The notes under the pieces are model-generated. The model had not been told where the DNA came from. It searched no databases and saw nothing but the letters and a program-made list of their open reading frames with translations. Below are positions 53,601-62,548 of a stretch of 64,000 bases of DNA, one piece after another. The position numbers and the translations under genes are program-made. Every line of letters starts with the position of its first letter. Positions within the stretch are counted from its first letter, which is position 1. Origin of the DNA: a virus; the IMG/VR virus record IMGVR_UViG_3300035698_012962, positions 1 to 64,000 of that record, one strand, 5' to 3'.

Positions 53601-56600
53601 TTACTTGTTTTCCTGTTACAATAGTAGGTGTAGTAGGTTGAACCGTTGTATTAGTAGTGGCGCCACCAACTGTACCAGATGAAGATAATATTTTAAACGT
53701 ATTTGATGTTAATGTAGTACCAAAAGAAACACCTGTATAATTAGCACCACCTTCATTTACAAATACTGTAATTGGATTTGGAGTATTTACACTTGTTAAG
53801 TTTGAATTTGATTCAACTGTCTGTGAAATTGGCTCTCCATAATATATAGTTGTAGGTTTCGCTTCTTTAGAAACACTAACATTGAATATTACTGATTCAT
53901 TAGTAAACTCTACACCTTCAGAGTTCATATAATTTACTAATGCAGATCCTGTTATTCCTAAATTAGTAGATGGTGTATCTGGTTGAATAATTGTATCAGT
54001 TACTAATGTACCACCTTCTACATTTGTATTTACTTTAAATTGATTTGGTTGTAATGTTGAAGCAAATGGAATAGATGAATATAAACTTCCACCTTCAGTT
54101 ACTTTAATTTCTATTTCTCTTGGTGTATCAACATCTGAAAAATTATCATTTGCTCTAACACTCTGAGTGGATGGATCTGCACGTAATGCTATTAAAGGTT
54201 TTGCATCTTTTGTTTTTGATAATGATAAATTATCTGTAATATTTCTTACAACATTTTCAGTATCTTGAACCTGAATATCCAGATCTATTTTGGAAAAATC
54301 AACTCCTCCATCAATGACACTGCCTGTTAAATTAATTAACACAGTATCCGTACCTTCACCTGAAATTGAAACTGGTGAAATTGAAGAAGAAACTAAATTT
54401 ATATTACTAATTGTAGCAAATTGTGAAGAACCTTCGTATATTTCCTGTACCCTCACTTCTACAATAGATAAGTTACTTGATGGTTTTTGTATTCCAGTTG
54501 AAAATGAATTTACTGTTTGATTTCTTGGTGAAATGAATGGTGTTAATATAGGTGCGGCGATCTTTGCCTTGGAATAGTTTATACTTCTATTAACAACTTC
54601 TATTTTACCAGCCCCATCTTTATAAGTTATTTCCAAATTAATAACAGCTTCTGTCTGTGAAGCAGGAAATGATGAAAGCCCAACGGTTGCAGTAGTACCA
54701 CTTTGATTTGGAGGTATTGGTAATAATGTAGATGAAGCACCTCCACCGTTTCCATTTATTAATGTATAACCTGTTATTTCCCAACTATTTGGAAGTTGTG
54801 TAGGTGAAGTATTATATTGGATACTATCATCACTTACTGTGACAGATAAATTTACATTTCCATCTACAACATTATCTATCAAAACACCAGTAGATTTAGA
54901 ATTAAATGTATGAGTTTCTTTTGTTAATTTTACATTTACCGCATCATCTATAATTACTGGATCAATTTTCACTGAATCCGTATATGGAATACCCCTAACA
55001 TCATTCACAGAGAATGTATATCTTGTAGTTCCATCTAATGCTTGATATGTATTATTACCAGTTCCCGCAGTTAATATATAAGTTTCAGTTGGTGTAGGTG
55101 GACTGACCGCAGTAAACTCTCTTCCCGATGGATCTGTAGAACTTGTAGTTTCATTACCTACAGGTAAATTTTCTTTTGTTAATTCTATTTGAATTGTTTG
55201 ATTTGCTGGATAAGGTCGTAAATCAGTTCTTTTATATGTAAATTGATTTTTATCTGCACTTACTTTTAATTGTTTCGCCGAATCTCCAACATCTTGTCGA
55301 TATATAGTGAATACAGATTCCACAGGAAAATCAGTTTGTGTTGGATCTTCTTGAACGGAATACACAATACTACCTACAATATTTCTATAATCTGTGATTG
55401 GGTTTTCGTGATAAGAGCCAGTGAAATTTGCAATGGGTAATGTGTATACTTCTCTATTACTTGTATTTGTTTGTTCTATTAACTCTCCGGGGTAATCAAA
55501 CGAAGATCCAGTATATTTTCCTTCTGGTATTATACTTCCAGTAATATCATATACTTCTCTATTTATTAACAAATCACCAAATATTTTATTTTTTAAAATA
55601 GTGATTGTCTTTAATTGGTTTTCAGGTGTTGGTAAATCTTCAGCATCAAATGCAAAGAATGGATTTGGGTTAAAGTTTATTTGTAAACTCTTATCAATAG
55701 ATTGAACATTACCCGCGCTGAATGTTTGGGTTTTGAATATATTAACGGGAATATAATTATTATTGATATCGTAAAACTCAAATTTAAAATCAAACGTTTC
55801 AATTTCTAATTCTCGTCTAATTGGAACCGTAAATGAGATATCGTCAGGAGAAAATGAAGTTTCTTGTGAAGATTTAAAAGAAACTTTACCAAAATCCCAT
55901 CTCTCTCCTGCTATTTCAAATATTAATGTATATTCACCCGTTTCTTTAATTTTTACATTTCTAGCAATAGTTTGAACATTTTTTAGTATACTTGTAGGTT
56001 TGAACTTTACTATATCAGTTTTTACAGTGCTCCCTGAATCTCGGTCTGTTTCTAAATAAACATATACTAATTCCTTTGGAGTAATGTCACCTGTAAATTT
56101 CATATCAAACTCAAGTGTATACTCACCATTTTCAAATAAACGTACTTTTTTATCTAATGATATTTTTTGTGGTACGGTTTCACTTAATCCACCCTCAATT
56201 TTTAAACCGCCTAATACATTTTCATTTGTTTGGGTAACTGTATAATTCCCAGTAGTACTCCAATAATTTTGCCAATCTTGTGTGAATAATCCAATAGGTA
56301 CTATGGAGCCACTTTCTACTACTTGTAAATATTCTTTGGACTCAAGTAACATATCCTCAATTAATTCGTAGTCAGAAATGGATAGTGCTGGTTTGGATAA
56401 TATTTTAACCCTAGCAACATCACCAACGAATGTTCGTAATTGTTGCATATCAAATTGAGCGAATGAGGCGAGAACTGAAGATTCATTTGTTACTTCAACT
56501 GTTTCATATGCTAATTCATAATTTGTAGCATCAAATGAAGCAACTTTACCATTTATGACATACGGTTGTCTTATAATTAATTCTTTATCATTGATGAAAC

Positions 56601-57318
56601 TATCAACTGGTTGGTTATTAATTCCAACACCACTTACTGTAATAGATGTATTTCTAGGTGAGATTGGAGTTGGAAATATACCATCTGTCTTTCTTAATTT
56701 ATAAAATACAGAACCAGGAAACTTATTTAACGTAGTACCCTCTTCAGGTTGAACTGGAATACCTCGTATTGAGCCTGAATCTATACTTGTTTCAAATCTC
56801 CGATTAAATAACGAACCACTTAATTCAGTAATATCAATTTCTGGTCTTCTATAAAATCTAACTTTATCTTCATTAGCTAAATTTCTGTTTATTTTAAATG
56901 TTTTTTCCCATTTAATATTATATATTCCCTTCCATTCATCAGGTACTTCTACAGTATCACCAGATTCATCTACATAAGTTTTTAATTCACCAAAAATACG
57001 AATAGTTGCTTCACCGATTGGTGTATCTCCGTAAATATGAACAGAAACTACTTTAGATAGCCCTTCATAATATTCAGGAACACCATCCCCTGGTTCGTGA
57101 TAAACAGGAGTTCCATTAACATCTAAAATTTCAATTTGAAGTTCTGTGGATTCCTTTAAAAATTTAGTACCTTCAATTAAAAATCCGTTCTTTCCGCCAG
57201 TGAATACATCTTTAAACTCATCTACTTTAAAATAAAAAGATTTTGGATCGGTATCCGTTATAAACGTTTTATACGATTCTAAATTTAATCTCGGTGAGAA
57301 TGATTTTATTATAGGCAA
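50626..57318 (-). CDS. Giant tail protein with Ig-like repeats and Peptidase_S74 end, 2230 aa
   Basis: Starts at TTG 57318 (MPIIKSFSPRLNLESYKTFI); no ATG occurs in-frame for nearly 300 residues, so TTG is required. Residues 1-180 are a baseplate-type N-domain. A long beta region carries several Ig-like units of about 95 residues with SQTV and P-rich joints (about 950-1330), then GGDGADGSDGVTVNI, a chitin-binding-like segment (YQFTTGAGARRDAVLY to YWQDLG, about 1480-1540) and fibre repeats. The last 109 residues are Peptidase_S74 with the full SPSDKRVKTI start, WGIIAQELEQNDP and a coiled-coil end; the chaperone is expected to cut itself off. A central tail fibre or hub extension. Confidence 0.85.
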   Translation of the reverse strand: MPIIKSFSPRLNLESYKTFITDTDPKSFYFKVDEFKDVFTGGKNGFLIEGTKFLKESTELQIEILDVNGTPVYHEPGDGVPEYYEGLSKVVSVHIYGDTPIGEATIRIFGELKTYVDESGDTVEVPDEWKGIYNIKWEKTFKINRNLANEDKVRFYRRPEIDITELSGSLFNRRFETSIDSGSIRGIPVQPEEGTTLNKFPGSVFYKLRKTDGIFPTPISPRNTSITVSGVGINNQPVDSFINDKELIIRQPYVINGKVASFDATNYELAYETVEVTNESSVLASFAQFDMQQLRTFVGDVARVKILSKPALSISDYELIEDMLLESKEYLQVVESGSIVPIGLFTQDWQNYWSTTGNYTVTQTNENVLGGLKIEGGLSETVPQKISLDKKVRLFENGEYTLEFDMKFTGDITPKELVYVYLETDRDSGSTVKTDIVKFKPTSILKNVQTIARNVKIKETGEYTLIFEIAGERWDFGKVSFKSSQETSFSPDDISFTVPIRRELEIETFDFKFEFYDINNNYIPVNIFKTQTFSAGNVQSIDKSLQINFNPNPFFAFDAEDLPTPENQLKTITILKNKIFGDLLINREVYDITGSIIPEGKYTGSSFDYPGELIEQTNTSNREVYTLPIANFTGSYHENPITDYRNIVGSIVYSVQEDPTQTDFPVESVFTIYRQDVGDSAKQLKVSADKNQFTYKRTDLRPYPANQTIQIELTKENLPVGNETTSSTDPSGREFTAVSPPTPTETYILTAGTGNNTYQALDGTTRYTFSVNDVRGIPYTDSVKIDPVIIDDAVNVKLTKETHTFNSKSTGVLIDNVVDGNVNLSVTVSDDSIQYNTSPTQLPNSWEITGYTLINGNGGGASSTLLPIPPNQSGTTATVGLSSFPASQTEAVINLEITYKDGAGKIEVVNRSINYSKAKIAAPILTPFISPRNQTVNSFSTGIQKPSSNLSIVEVRVQEIYEGSSQFATISNINLVSSSISPVSISGEGTDTVLINLTGSVIDGGVDFSKIDLDIQVQDTENVVRNITDNLSLSKTKDAKPLIALRADPSTQSVRANDNFSDVDTPREIEIKVTEGGSLYSSIPFASTLQPNQFKVNTNVEGGTLVTDTIIQPDTPSTNLGITGSALVNYMNSEGVEFTNESVIFNVSVSKEAKPTTIYYGEPISQTVESNSNLTSVNTPNPITVFVNEGGANYTGVSFGTTLTSNTFKILSSSGTVGGATTNTTVQPTTPTIVTGKQVNGNISIQWMNSIGETDTGGIEFSVSAATAGVPSVTAQLSSYSQTVNQSNTSVIESPQSFTVTVKEGETTYTIGTGNSQFQIGSITGASVVGDTIYPADVGASGITLTIPITYKDSEGNSNSTSLIHTIKVSTDGGDGADGSDGVTVNIVPATSQVVYDPIDETYSTPSIFSLKVFDKSGTFIYQSTLADNRRFRIVNITNGTNNNNGSVTPSTPTGFSPITISFDVEYKTTDGTTVTISGLEHILYIVLDGNTGPGVVFTGEYDNARTYQFTTGAGARRDAVLYNERYYATLQQTQGNLPTNTTYWQDLGTEDFFVAAKIAIFDESFVRNTINIGNNATTAPATANITLYGGDPISGSNGVSGPFFSLGQDPVQGIYGNEGIFIGKVDTDYKMSLAGASGSLLWTGQNLEISGSIIATDGELGNLTVVNNISLPTKSTPSVVIGPDANFGIPDFPQGTPTTNTIITTVHEVNSGTAGSTYSTETTSIDLSAYQNSIIIVKINSVTVTSGTTNTAQGWTFSIDDTEFATSGEPTNISHGVISFIPIQNNYTLKFGISHGDPSVVGATAADFSYTVQQVEQHVLLNQNGLFVKLGTGELLSLASVLGGSTGGTGTSIPNNSTITISAGTNLSDGGNFSLNQSSNQTITLNIDSTKSTNWDSGYNHVSTTNNPHSVTTTQIGAVPTGRILTINGVGYDLSANRSWSVSSGVTSIGTGTGLTGGTITTSGTISLTGQALTLHNFNSNGILTRTSSNAFSARTIIGEAGVTVSNGNGVSGNPSIAIGQSVGTTDSPTFSIPTVTKLDIVPAEGNGIRLWSNESYKISMGTGTDYKYGPVTDYSIKNSMDGTVGRGWTWGKAGLVPVAAIGTNGVIQTTGNNIAPNHISPSDKRVKTIHKEGSGLKLLENVKLYNFTKRGSEYKEWGIIAQELEQNDPDLVSSIKDEEFGEILTVSGLSLAGVAAVSVNELHMKLKEEQEKVKQLEERIKKLEERIK

Positions 57319-57345
57319 AATATTATTATTTTAAGTGTATTCGTA

Positions 57346-57355
57346 TATAAATACT
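57346..57355 (-). promoter_or_regulatory. Promoter-like motif, variant (AGTATTTATA)
   Basis: AGTATTTATA on the coding strand, 27 bp upstream of the TTG start; same variant as at 9465. Confidence 0.4.
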
Positions 57356-57527
57356 CAAAAAATGAAAAATGTATATATATTAATATAGAATTTTATAGAA
57401 TTGTATAGTTATTCAAATTTTGATTGTAACGAAGTGAATTAAAATAGAGAAGTATGTTTTACACCTTACCCTATTGAACACCGTAGAATTGAAATTTGAT
57501 GGGTTAATGTTAAAATAAATAAGTAGA

Positions 57528-57695
57528 ATGGAAAAGAGATATACAACATTACAAATAAACAAAGAATTGCACAGAGAATTAAAAGAATATTGTAAAAAAC
57601 GGGGATTTAAGATATCCGGTTTGGTAGAAACTATTATAAAAAATAAAATAACACCTTCCCGATCAAACGAAAAGGTGTTAAAGGTTAAACGTTGA
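57528..57695 (+). CDS. Small ribbon-helix-helix (Arc/MetJ-like) protein, 55 aa
   Basis: MEKRYTTLQINKELHRELKE is a beta strand with alternating polar residues plus helix A, and GFKISGLVETIIKNKI is helix B, the classic RHH fold with a G-x-S/T turn. The C-terminal 15 residues are basic. RHH dimers bind short inverted half-sites, so it is a candidate regulator for the arrays at 43143 and 49541. Plus-strand, convergent with the Mre11-Rad50 gene, overlapping it by 11 bp. I see no convincing promoter for it in the 209-bp AT-rich gap 57319-57527. Confidence 0.7.
   Translation: MEKRYTTLQINKELHRELKEYCKKRGFKISGLVETIIKNKITPSRSNEKVLKVKR
57638..57680 (-). terminator. Rho-independent terminator after the Mre11-Rad50 gene
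   Basis: On the minus strand TAACACCTT and AAGGTGTTA form a 9-bp stem with a 14-base loop, followed by ATTTTATTTTTT. It lies inside the 3' part of the plus-strand RHH gene. Confidence 0.75.
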
Positions 57696-60600
57696 CTTTA
57701 GAGAATCCTTTTTCTTTCCTAATCTCAATTAATTGGTCAGCAAAGTCCCTTGAAGTATCCAAATGGGATATTAATACAACAAATTCAAATTGAGTCTTTA
57801 AATAGTTAAATAACATAAATACTGATTGTAAGTTTTCACTGTCTAATGAACCTAACCCTTCATCAATAATTAAGAATGTAGGATGTGGTAAATTACAAAT
57901 GTTAATTAACGCCACTCTAATTGCAAGACCTGAAATGAACCTCTCCATTCCACTACATAATTCCAATGCCCATCGTTGGTCATCATAATTAATATATGCA
58001 TTTATATTTTTACCATCCATCTCTAATTCCATTGAAAATTCAACAATTTGTGATAATATATTGTTAATTTCCCCTTCAATTGATGGTATGGACTGTTTAA
58101 TTAACTCATATGGAACACCATCTCTCTTTACAGCCTCAATATAAAGTTCTAATGCCTTTTGATCCTCTTCTAACTTTTTAATTTTATCTATTTGTGATAA
58201 AATATATTGTTTATCATTTTTTAATGTAGAAATTTTACCATTTAACTCTAAAACATCTTTATTATAATCGGCTAATGATTGTTTTATATTAGATAAATCA
58301 TCCTTATAATCAGCTATCTCTAACTTAATTACTTTGTTTTTCTCAATATCTGTTTCAAATTTGTAATATTCTTCGATATTTTTCTTATTTTCCTTGATTT
58401 TTTCATCAATTCGCTGTATATTGTTAGTTTGTGTTAGTATAAACTCTTTATTTTGTTGGATTTTACGTTCTTTTTCATAAATAGAGTTTTTTAAATCTAA
58501 ATATCCACTCCATTTCTCCTCAGCAGATTTTACATCACTAATATCAGCGTTAATATCGTCTAATTGATTAATTAATTTATTTAAATGGGTATTTAACCTA
58601 TTTATTTCGTTTGTTGAGTTTTCTCTTGTTTTTATAACCGTTTCTGCATTTTCTACACAAAAATCACAACTATCATCGTATTCATACCCCTCAACTTCCT
58701 TTAATCTACCTTGAAAACCTTCAATCTTTAAATTAATTTTATCTTTTTCATGTTTTAACTTAGTTTTATTAGTATTTAAAGTTTTTAATGTATTAAAATT
58801 ACGTTTTAGATCATCTTCATCTAATTTATTGAATATTTCCTTTAATGTATTATATTCAGTAACAGTAGGTTTTATTTTTTCTTGTTCTTTTTCTATTTTA
58901 TCTTCAATAGATGATACCTCCGACTTTAATAACTCCTTTTCTTGTTCTAAAACCTTAATATCTTGAACATCTGTCGATAAATTAATTAATTTTTCATTCA
59001 ATTCTTCAATTTTATCAATGATACTATCTTTTTCTTTCTCCAACTCCACAACATCATCATTTATTTGTTGATATTGTAATTCCAGCATTGAAATATCAGA
59101 TGTAAGATCGGATAATTTCTCTGAATAGTTCTCCGTATTGAAATTTTTAATTAACGTTTGGTTTTCCTTATTAATATCCAATGCAATAGTGGATAATTTA
59201 TCAAAAATATCAACGCCTGTGAATTGAGAAAGAATATCTTTACGTTCTGTTTGAGATTTATCAATAAATAAGGCATTATTACCTTGTAATGATAAAGCAG
59301 TTAAGATAAAGTCATCATATGTACCTAAATAAGTTTCAATAATTGAATTAGTATCTCTTCGTTGCTCACCGTTAAGATTTACATGATCCCCTAATGTGTT
59401 TATTTTCCAAAAATCGACATCTACCTTTACAGTAGTACCTTTTTTGTTCATTTTTGCTATTCTCTCAATAAAATAATCTTCGTTATTGATTCTGAACTGA
59501 AATTTACATCTAAAATTCTTTTTTTGGTTGTTTAATATTTGAATAGCTTTAAATGCTCTTTCAGATTTATCAAAAATACAAAAAGATAGGGCTGAGAACA
59601 AACTACTCTTTCCAGATGCGTTTGGGGCAAATATACCAATTAAACCTTTTAAATTTTCAAATTCAACAGAGTTACCTTCACCATAAGAGAACATATTAGA
59701 AAATTCAAACTTAACTGGTTCCCATAATATGTTTTTATCTACAATATCGGATGATGTTAGTTCATTATTTAATCTATTATTTAAATCAGTGATTATCTCT
59801 TTAGCTTCATTATCTATTCCGAAATTTCTTTCCAAATAATCAGTAATAAGTTCATTTTGTGAAGTAATATCCTTAATATTGTTAAATATATTAGACTCAT
59901 TTACCCCATCGCTAAATTTTAGTTTAGAAATTGTATCTGTTCTTGAGTATGATATTGAATCAATCGAAAACAGTGATTGAAGTTCTGTCAATCGTAACTT
60001 CATATCAGATGTTTCCGTATTAGTAAACCGTACTCTCATTCTTGGGTATTTTGGGAGTTTATTATCCCTTTCATCATATACCCATTGAGGTATTTTATTA
60101 TCTACAACATCAACGGTAACATATCCCCAATCATTTTTTATATCACGTTCGGTAAAGGTACGTTTTTTAATATCCCATAATAAGTAACCATGATTTTCTA
60201 ATAATTCTCCATGGTTTTGTTGGATCATCGAACCACAGTATTGTATTATTGGTTTTTTTTCTTTCTCATTATATTCTTGTACAGTTTGTCGTTTGTGGAT
60301 ATCTCCAAGCATAGCCATATGCCACCCATCAAATGTCATCTGATTAAAATGTCTAGATACTACTTCGTACCCAATATCAGTCTTTACTCTATTGAGAGGT
60401 CCGTGAAAGAAACAAATTTTATGCTCTCCTTCAACATCCATCCCATCAGGCCAGTTTTCTTTTTCATCTAAAATAGAATATACTCCTGTTGTTAGATTTC
60501 CAATCTCATATACTCCAGTATCTCGTAAGTACACTACGTTTGGGTTGTTAATATTTTCTACTATAGGAGTTAATACATCAAGTCTGGATGGATTCTTATG

Positions 60601-60891
60601 GTTGCAATCATGATTACCTGTAATTAATACAGTTGGTCTTAAATTTCCACATTCATTTAAAAACCAACTTATCATCTGTACTAACTCAGGTGACATTTCA
60701 GTTTTAGCATGAGCGATATCTCCACCGATATAAATAAGTGAATTTTTTAGCTTATCTTTTTTAACAGTACTGAGAAATCGTTTGAAAACAGTTCTATATT
60801 CAGCATGTCTTTTTAAGTTTCTTATATGCAAATCCGCTAAGTGATAGACATAATCGAATTGTTGATCTTCAAAATATTTTAAATGTGTCAT
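57685..60891 (-). CDS. Single-chain Mre11-Rad50 (gp47-gp46) recombination nuclease, 1068 aa
   Basis: Residues 1-390 are an Mre11/SbcD-type nuclease: DLHIRN (20-25), GGDIAHAK, GNHD (92-95), HGPLN (163-167), GDIHKR (196-201). Residues 395-1068 are a Rad50/SbcC-type ATPase: Walker A GIFAPNASGKSS (419-430), long coiled coils, a zinc-hook CDFC (742-745), signature CSGMERF (979-985), Walker B FLIIDEGLGSLD (1006-1017) and LISHLD. In T4 these are two genes, 47 and 46; here one frame covers both without a break. The complex resects DNA ends for recombination-driven replication. It overlaps the primase gene by 4 bp. Confidence 0.92.
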   Translation of the reverse strand: MTHLKYFEDQQFDYVYHLADLHIRNLKRHAEYRTVFKRFLSTVKKDKLKNSLIYIGGDIAHAKTEMSPELVQMISWFLNECGNLRPTVLITGNHDCNHKNPSRLDVLTPIVENINNPNVVYLRDTGVYEIGNLTTGVYSILDEKENWPDGMDVEGEHKICFFHGPLNRVKTDIGYEVVSRHFNQMTFDGWHMAMLGDIHKRQTVQEYNEKEKKPIIQYCGSMIQQNHGELLENHGYLLWDIKKRTFTERDIKNDWGYVTVDVVDNKIPQWVYDERDNKLPKYPRMRVRFTNTETSDMKLRLTELQSLFSIDSISYSRTDTISKLKFSDGVNESNIFNNIKDITSQNELITDYLERNFGIDNEAKEIITDLNNRLNNELTSSDIVDKNILWEPVKFEFSNMFSYGEGNSVEFENLKGLIGIFAPNASGKSSLFSALSFCIFDKSERAFKAIQILNNQKKNFRCKFQFRINNEDYFIERIAKMNKKGTTVKVDVDFWKINTLGDHVNLNGEQRRDTNSIIETYLGTYDDFILTALSLQGNNALFIDKSQTERKDILSQFTGVDIFDKLSTIALDINKENQTLIKNFNTENYSEKLSDLTSDISMLELQYQQINDDVVELEKEKDSIIDKIEELNEKLINLSTDVQDIKVLEQEKELLKSEVSSIEDKIEKEQEKIKPTVTEYNTLKEIFNKLDEDDLKRNFNTLKTLNTNKTKLKHEKDKINLKIEGFQGRLKEVEGYEYDDSCDFCVENAETVIKTRENSTNEINRLNTHLNKLINQLDDINADISDVKSAEEKWSGYLDLKNSIYEKERKIQQNKEFILTQTNNIQRIDEKIKENKKNIEEYYKFETDIEKNKVIKLEIADYKDDLSNIKQSLADYNKDVLELNGKISTLKNDKQYILSQIDKIKKLEEDQKALELYIEAVKRDGVPYELIKQSIPSIEGEINNILSQIVEFSMELEMDGKNINAYINYDDQRWALELCSGMERFISGLAIRVALINICNLPHPTFLIIDEGLGSLDSENLQSVFMLFNYLKTQFEFVVLISHLDTSRDFADQLIEIRKEKGFSKVNV

Positions 60892-61829
60892 ACTAGTTCT
60901 AATCTTGATAATAACATATCATCCCAATATGTTTCCTTTGATGATTTCATTAACGAAACCATTCCCCCAAATCCAATTTTACTTGGATCTTTATCATTTA
61001 ATTTTAGATGTGTAATTTTTATTCCATTATCTGAAAAGTAAGTAGCATATTTCATACTACTTTCAATAGCTTTAGCTTCATTATCAAATGCAAAAAATAA
61101 ATGTTTTACTTCCTTATTAAATATTGTTTCTCTTAAACTTGGTTGTATAATTATACCTAACAACGGTATTGCGTTTCTACGAATAGCTATCGCATCCAAA
61201 GCCCCTTCACATAATACTATTGGCAAATTCCAATTGATTTGATTTCCGAACATTATTACATCTTTGGAAAATGGTGGATTTTTATACTTCATACCTTCAT
61301 CAGAAGTTGTTCTACTAACAAAATAGTTTAAATCACCTTCTTCATCGTAAGATGGTATAATTATCATTCCGTCATATTCTCCACCATCACTAATACCTAT
61401 ATTATACTTTCGTATTAATCGTTCATCAATATCTCTACCTTTTAAATAATATAAAGCTTGTTTATATATAGGATTTTTACTATCTTGTTTATCATATAGC
61501 TGAACGAATTCCTTTGGTAAGAATATTTTAGGTTTTTCTTCTTTATGTTTATGATAGGAAGATGTAACATCTTTATAAACATTTTTTACTTTTTTTATGG
61601 ATTCATAATCCGTGCCAACTTTTTTTAATAGGTTGTGGATTTTTAGACCTGCGGTATTACATACCCAGCAGTTCCACTTTTGGTTTTCCACATGAACTTC
61701 TAATTTTTTCTTATGATGATTACAGAAAGGACAATGAAACTTATAATTTTGGTCGGACGCCTTTTCGTATGAACCTAATTTAGAAAACAAAATAGATAAT
61801 ATCGTTTTCTTATCTCTATATGAAATCAT
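60888..61829 (-). CDS. DNA primase, gp61-like (zinc finger plus TOPRIM), 313 aa
   Basis: The zinc finger is CPFCNHHKKKLEVHVENQKW and CWVC, the CHC2-type fold; TOPRIM has IVLCEGALDAIAIRR with the catalytic Glu and FFAFDNEAK with Asp. Between them is FVSRTTSDEGMKYKNPP, a conserved primase linker. It makes primers for the lagging strand. I chose ATG 61829 (MISYRDKKT) over an in-frame ATG 30 bases upstream because similarity begins there. It lies between the GIY-YIG-like gene and Mre11-Rad50 in one unit. Confidence 0.85.
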   Translation of the reverse strand: MISYRDKKTILSILFSKLGSYEKASDQNYKFHCPFCNHHKKKLEVHVENQKWNCWVCNTAGLKIHNLLKKVGTDYESIKKVKNVYKDVTSSYHKHKEEKPKIFLPKEFVQLYDKQDSKNPIYKQALYYLKGRDIDERLIRKYNIGISDGGEYDGMIIIPSYDEEGDLNYFVSRTTSDEGMKYKNPPFSKDVIMFGNQINWNLPIVLCEGALDAIAIRRNAIPLLGIIIQPSLRETIFNKEVKHLFFAFDNEAKAIESSMKYATYFSDNGIKITHLKLNDKDPSKIGFGGMVSLMKSSKETYWDDMLLSRLELV

Positions 61830-61868
61830 ATGTTTTATTATATAACATATAATATACAAAATAATATA

Positions 61869-62336
61869 TTAAATGTCAATTAAATCTTTTTTGAAGAACT
61901 TAGATAGTATGTTACCATTTAGTGATTTTTCATCTCGAAGAACATCTCTTTTAACTTGTTCCTCTATCTCACCATAAGTTAGTGATTTTTTTGTAGGATA
62001 TGCTTGTAGTATTTCTCTCTTGAAATCTTTTTTATTTCCTTTTTTAATTTCAGCCTTTATCCAATCATTTGAGCTCCAATAATCTGCCCATTTTGATTCT
62101 TTCACTACTCTTTTTTTAGATGGTGGTCTACCACCTATACCTTTCTCTTTTCGTTCTTCTTTTATTTTAGCGAGTTCTCGTTTCCCAATCTTAACGTTAC
62201 GAATAGAGATAATAGATTTTTTTCCGATATAGTAATTCCCGGTTGGTATATGAGTTATTTTATATACAAACCCTTGTGTATCTTTTGGAAAATCATCTAT
62301 TGATGAAACTTCCTTGTTATTGTATAACCAATTCAT
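61869..62336 (-). CDS. GIY-YIG-like protein, 155 aa
   Basis: FVYKITHIPTGNYYIGKKSI has the GIY-YIG form (Y-K-I...YIGKK). The rest is basic, with an interdomain KEKGIGGRPPSKKRVVKESK and ESKWADYWSSNDWIKAEIKK. Members of this fold cut DNA; here a proper catalytic Arg/Glu pair is not certain, so it may be a DNA-binding relative. Start ATG 62336 lies one base after the upstream stop; an upstream in-frame start would overlap the 56-residue gene and has no sequence support. Confidence 0.6.
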   Translation of the reverse strand: MNWLYNNKEVSSIDDFPKDTQGFVYKITHIPTGNYYIGKKSIISIRNVKIGKRELAKIKEERKEKGIGGRPPSKKRVVKESKWADYWSSNDWIKAEIKKGNKKDFKREILQAYPTKKSLTYGEIEEQVKRDVLRDEKSLNGNILSKFFKKDLIDI

Positions 62337-62337
62337 T

Positions 62338-62508
62338 TTAACCTCTAGGTGTATCTGAATATCTTGTTGTTGGTACAGCGCCATTTCGTGCTTGCTCTAA
62401 TTCCTTGTCGGAAAGTTTTGATTTTGTTATAGGTGTTTTACTTTTACTTTTATCAATTTTTGATGATAAATCTGAAGCGTTATAGATATCTAATATTGTT
62501 TTTGCCAT
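62338..62508 (-). CDS. Small hypothetical protein, 56 aa
   Basis: MAKTILDIYNASDLSSKIDK, then basic repeats (SKSKTPITKSKLSDKELEQA) and RNGAVPTTRYSDTPRG. I do not recognise it with certainty. It starts 17 bp after a promoter motif and stops one base before the next ATG, so it is probably real. A disordered, positively charged chain. It is the first gene of the replication unit. Confidence 0.6.
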   Translation of the reverse strand: MAKTILDIYNASDLSSKIDKSKSKTPITKSKLSDKELEQARNGAVPTTRYSDTPRG

Positions 62509-62525
62509 AATTTATTTCCCTTTAG

Positions 62526-62535
62526 TATAAGTATA
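62526..62535 (-). promoter_or_regulatory. Phage promoter motif of the replication unit (TATACTTATA)
   Basis: Exact decamer, 17 bp upstream of the ATG at 62508. Shows that the same motif is used for replication genes as for structural genes. Confidence 0.6.
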
Positions 62536-62548
62536 AGGTTTTTTAAAA

